DNA from: Thermoleophilia bacterium
GTDB lineage: Bacteria > Actinomycetota > Thermoleophilia > Miltoncostaeales > Miltoncostaeaceae
Assembly: GCA_016463385.1 (NCBI GenBank)
Contig: JAEMRL010000053.1
Span: forward strand, 1-9,159
Reading direction: 5' to 3'
DNA: 9,159 bases
Of this stretch, positions 9,089 through 9,159 are shown in pieces (position 1 is the first letter of the stretch; each line of letters opens with the position of its first letter). The position numbers and the translations under genes are program-made. Under the pieces are notes generated by a model. The model worked only from the letters and a program-made list of their open reading frames with translations, was not told where the DNA came from and made no database searches.

Positions 9089-9159
9089 CTCCCCCGGGTG
9101 GCCGGGAGCGACGCGCGGACCGCGCCTACCCTCCGGCGAACGCCCCGGGGGCCGCAAGG

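Noticed and set aside
9127..9132. TACCCT as a -10 box for a plus-strand gene beyond the right edge
   Set aside because: No start codon follows within the window, so the call cannot be supported.

Overview
The window comes from a very GC-rich bacterial chromosome whose codons nearly always end in G or C. Three things point to the Actinomycetota: a probable leaderless start for several genes (a TANNNT box 6-8 nt before the start codon), a fused trehalose synthase-maltokinase, and several small proteins of actinobacterial type. A deep lineage such as Thermoleophilia would fit. That placement is inference; no rRNA or other marker gene is present. I see no mobile element, CRISPR array, tRNA or rRNA.

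Layout: (1) Positions 1-1494, plus strand: the last codons of an upstream gene, then three tightly overlapping genes of unknown function (25-249, 236-790, and one ending at 1494). Their start/stop overlaps indicate one translationally coupled operon. (2) 1556-2554, plus: an exported L,D-transpeptidase with its own promoter-like box and a strong 14-bp hairpin just after its stop. (3) 2555-3019: a 465-bp gene-free stretch holding that hairpin and two copies of a palindromic repeat, one of them a perfect 15-bp inverted repeat. (4) 3020-3439, plus: a small four-helix membrane protein with a leaderless-type start. (5) 3456-4775, minus: the ribosome-associated GTPase HflX, convergent with the membrane protein. 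(6) 4849-8202, plus: a 1,117-residue trehalose synthase-maltokinase fusion, divergent from hflX across 73 bp. (7) 8171-9076, minus: a two-gene unit with a small 89-aa protein followed by a protein of about 186-212 aa. The second gene overlaps the 3' end of the trehalose gene by 32 bp and has a problematic start.

How they work together: the window is mostly housekeeping or cell-envelope genes, not one pathway. The fusion enzyme can convert trehalose to maltose and phosphorylate it to maltose-1-phosphate, which normally feeds GlgE alpha-glucan synthesis, but no glgE or glgB is visible here. The L,D-transpeptidase crosslinks peptidoglycan. HflX rescues or splits stalled ribosomes under stress. 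The least understood parts are the coupled unknown operon at the left end, the palindromic repeats, and the right-end pair. The larger protein of that pair has motifs that could fit a circularly permuted papain-like fold with serine where cysteine is expected.
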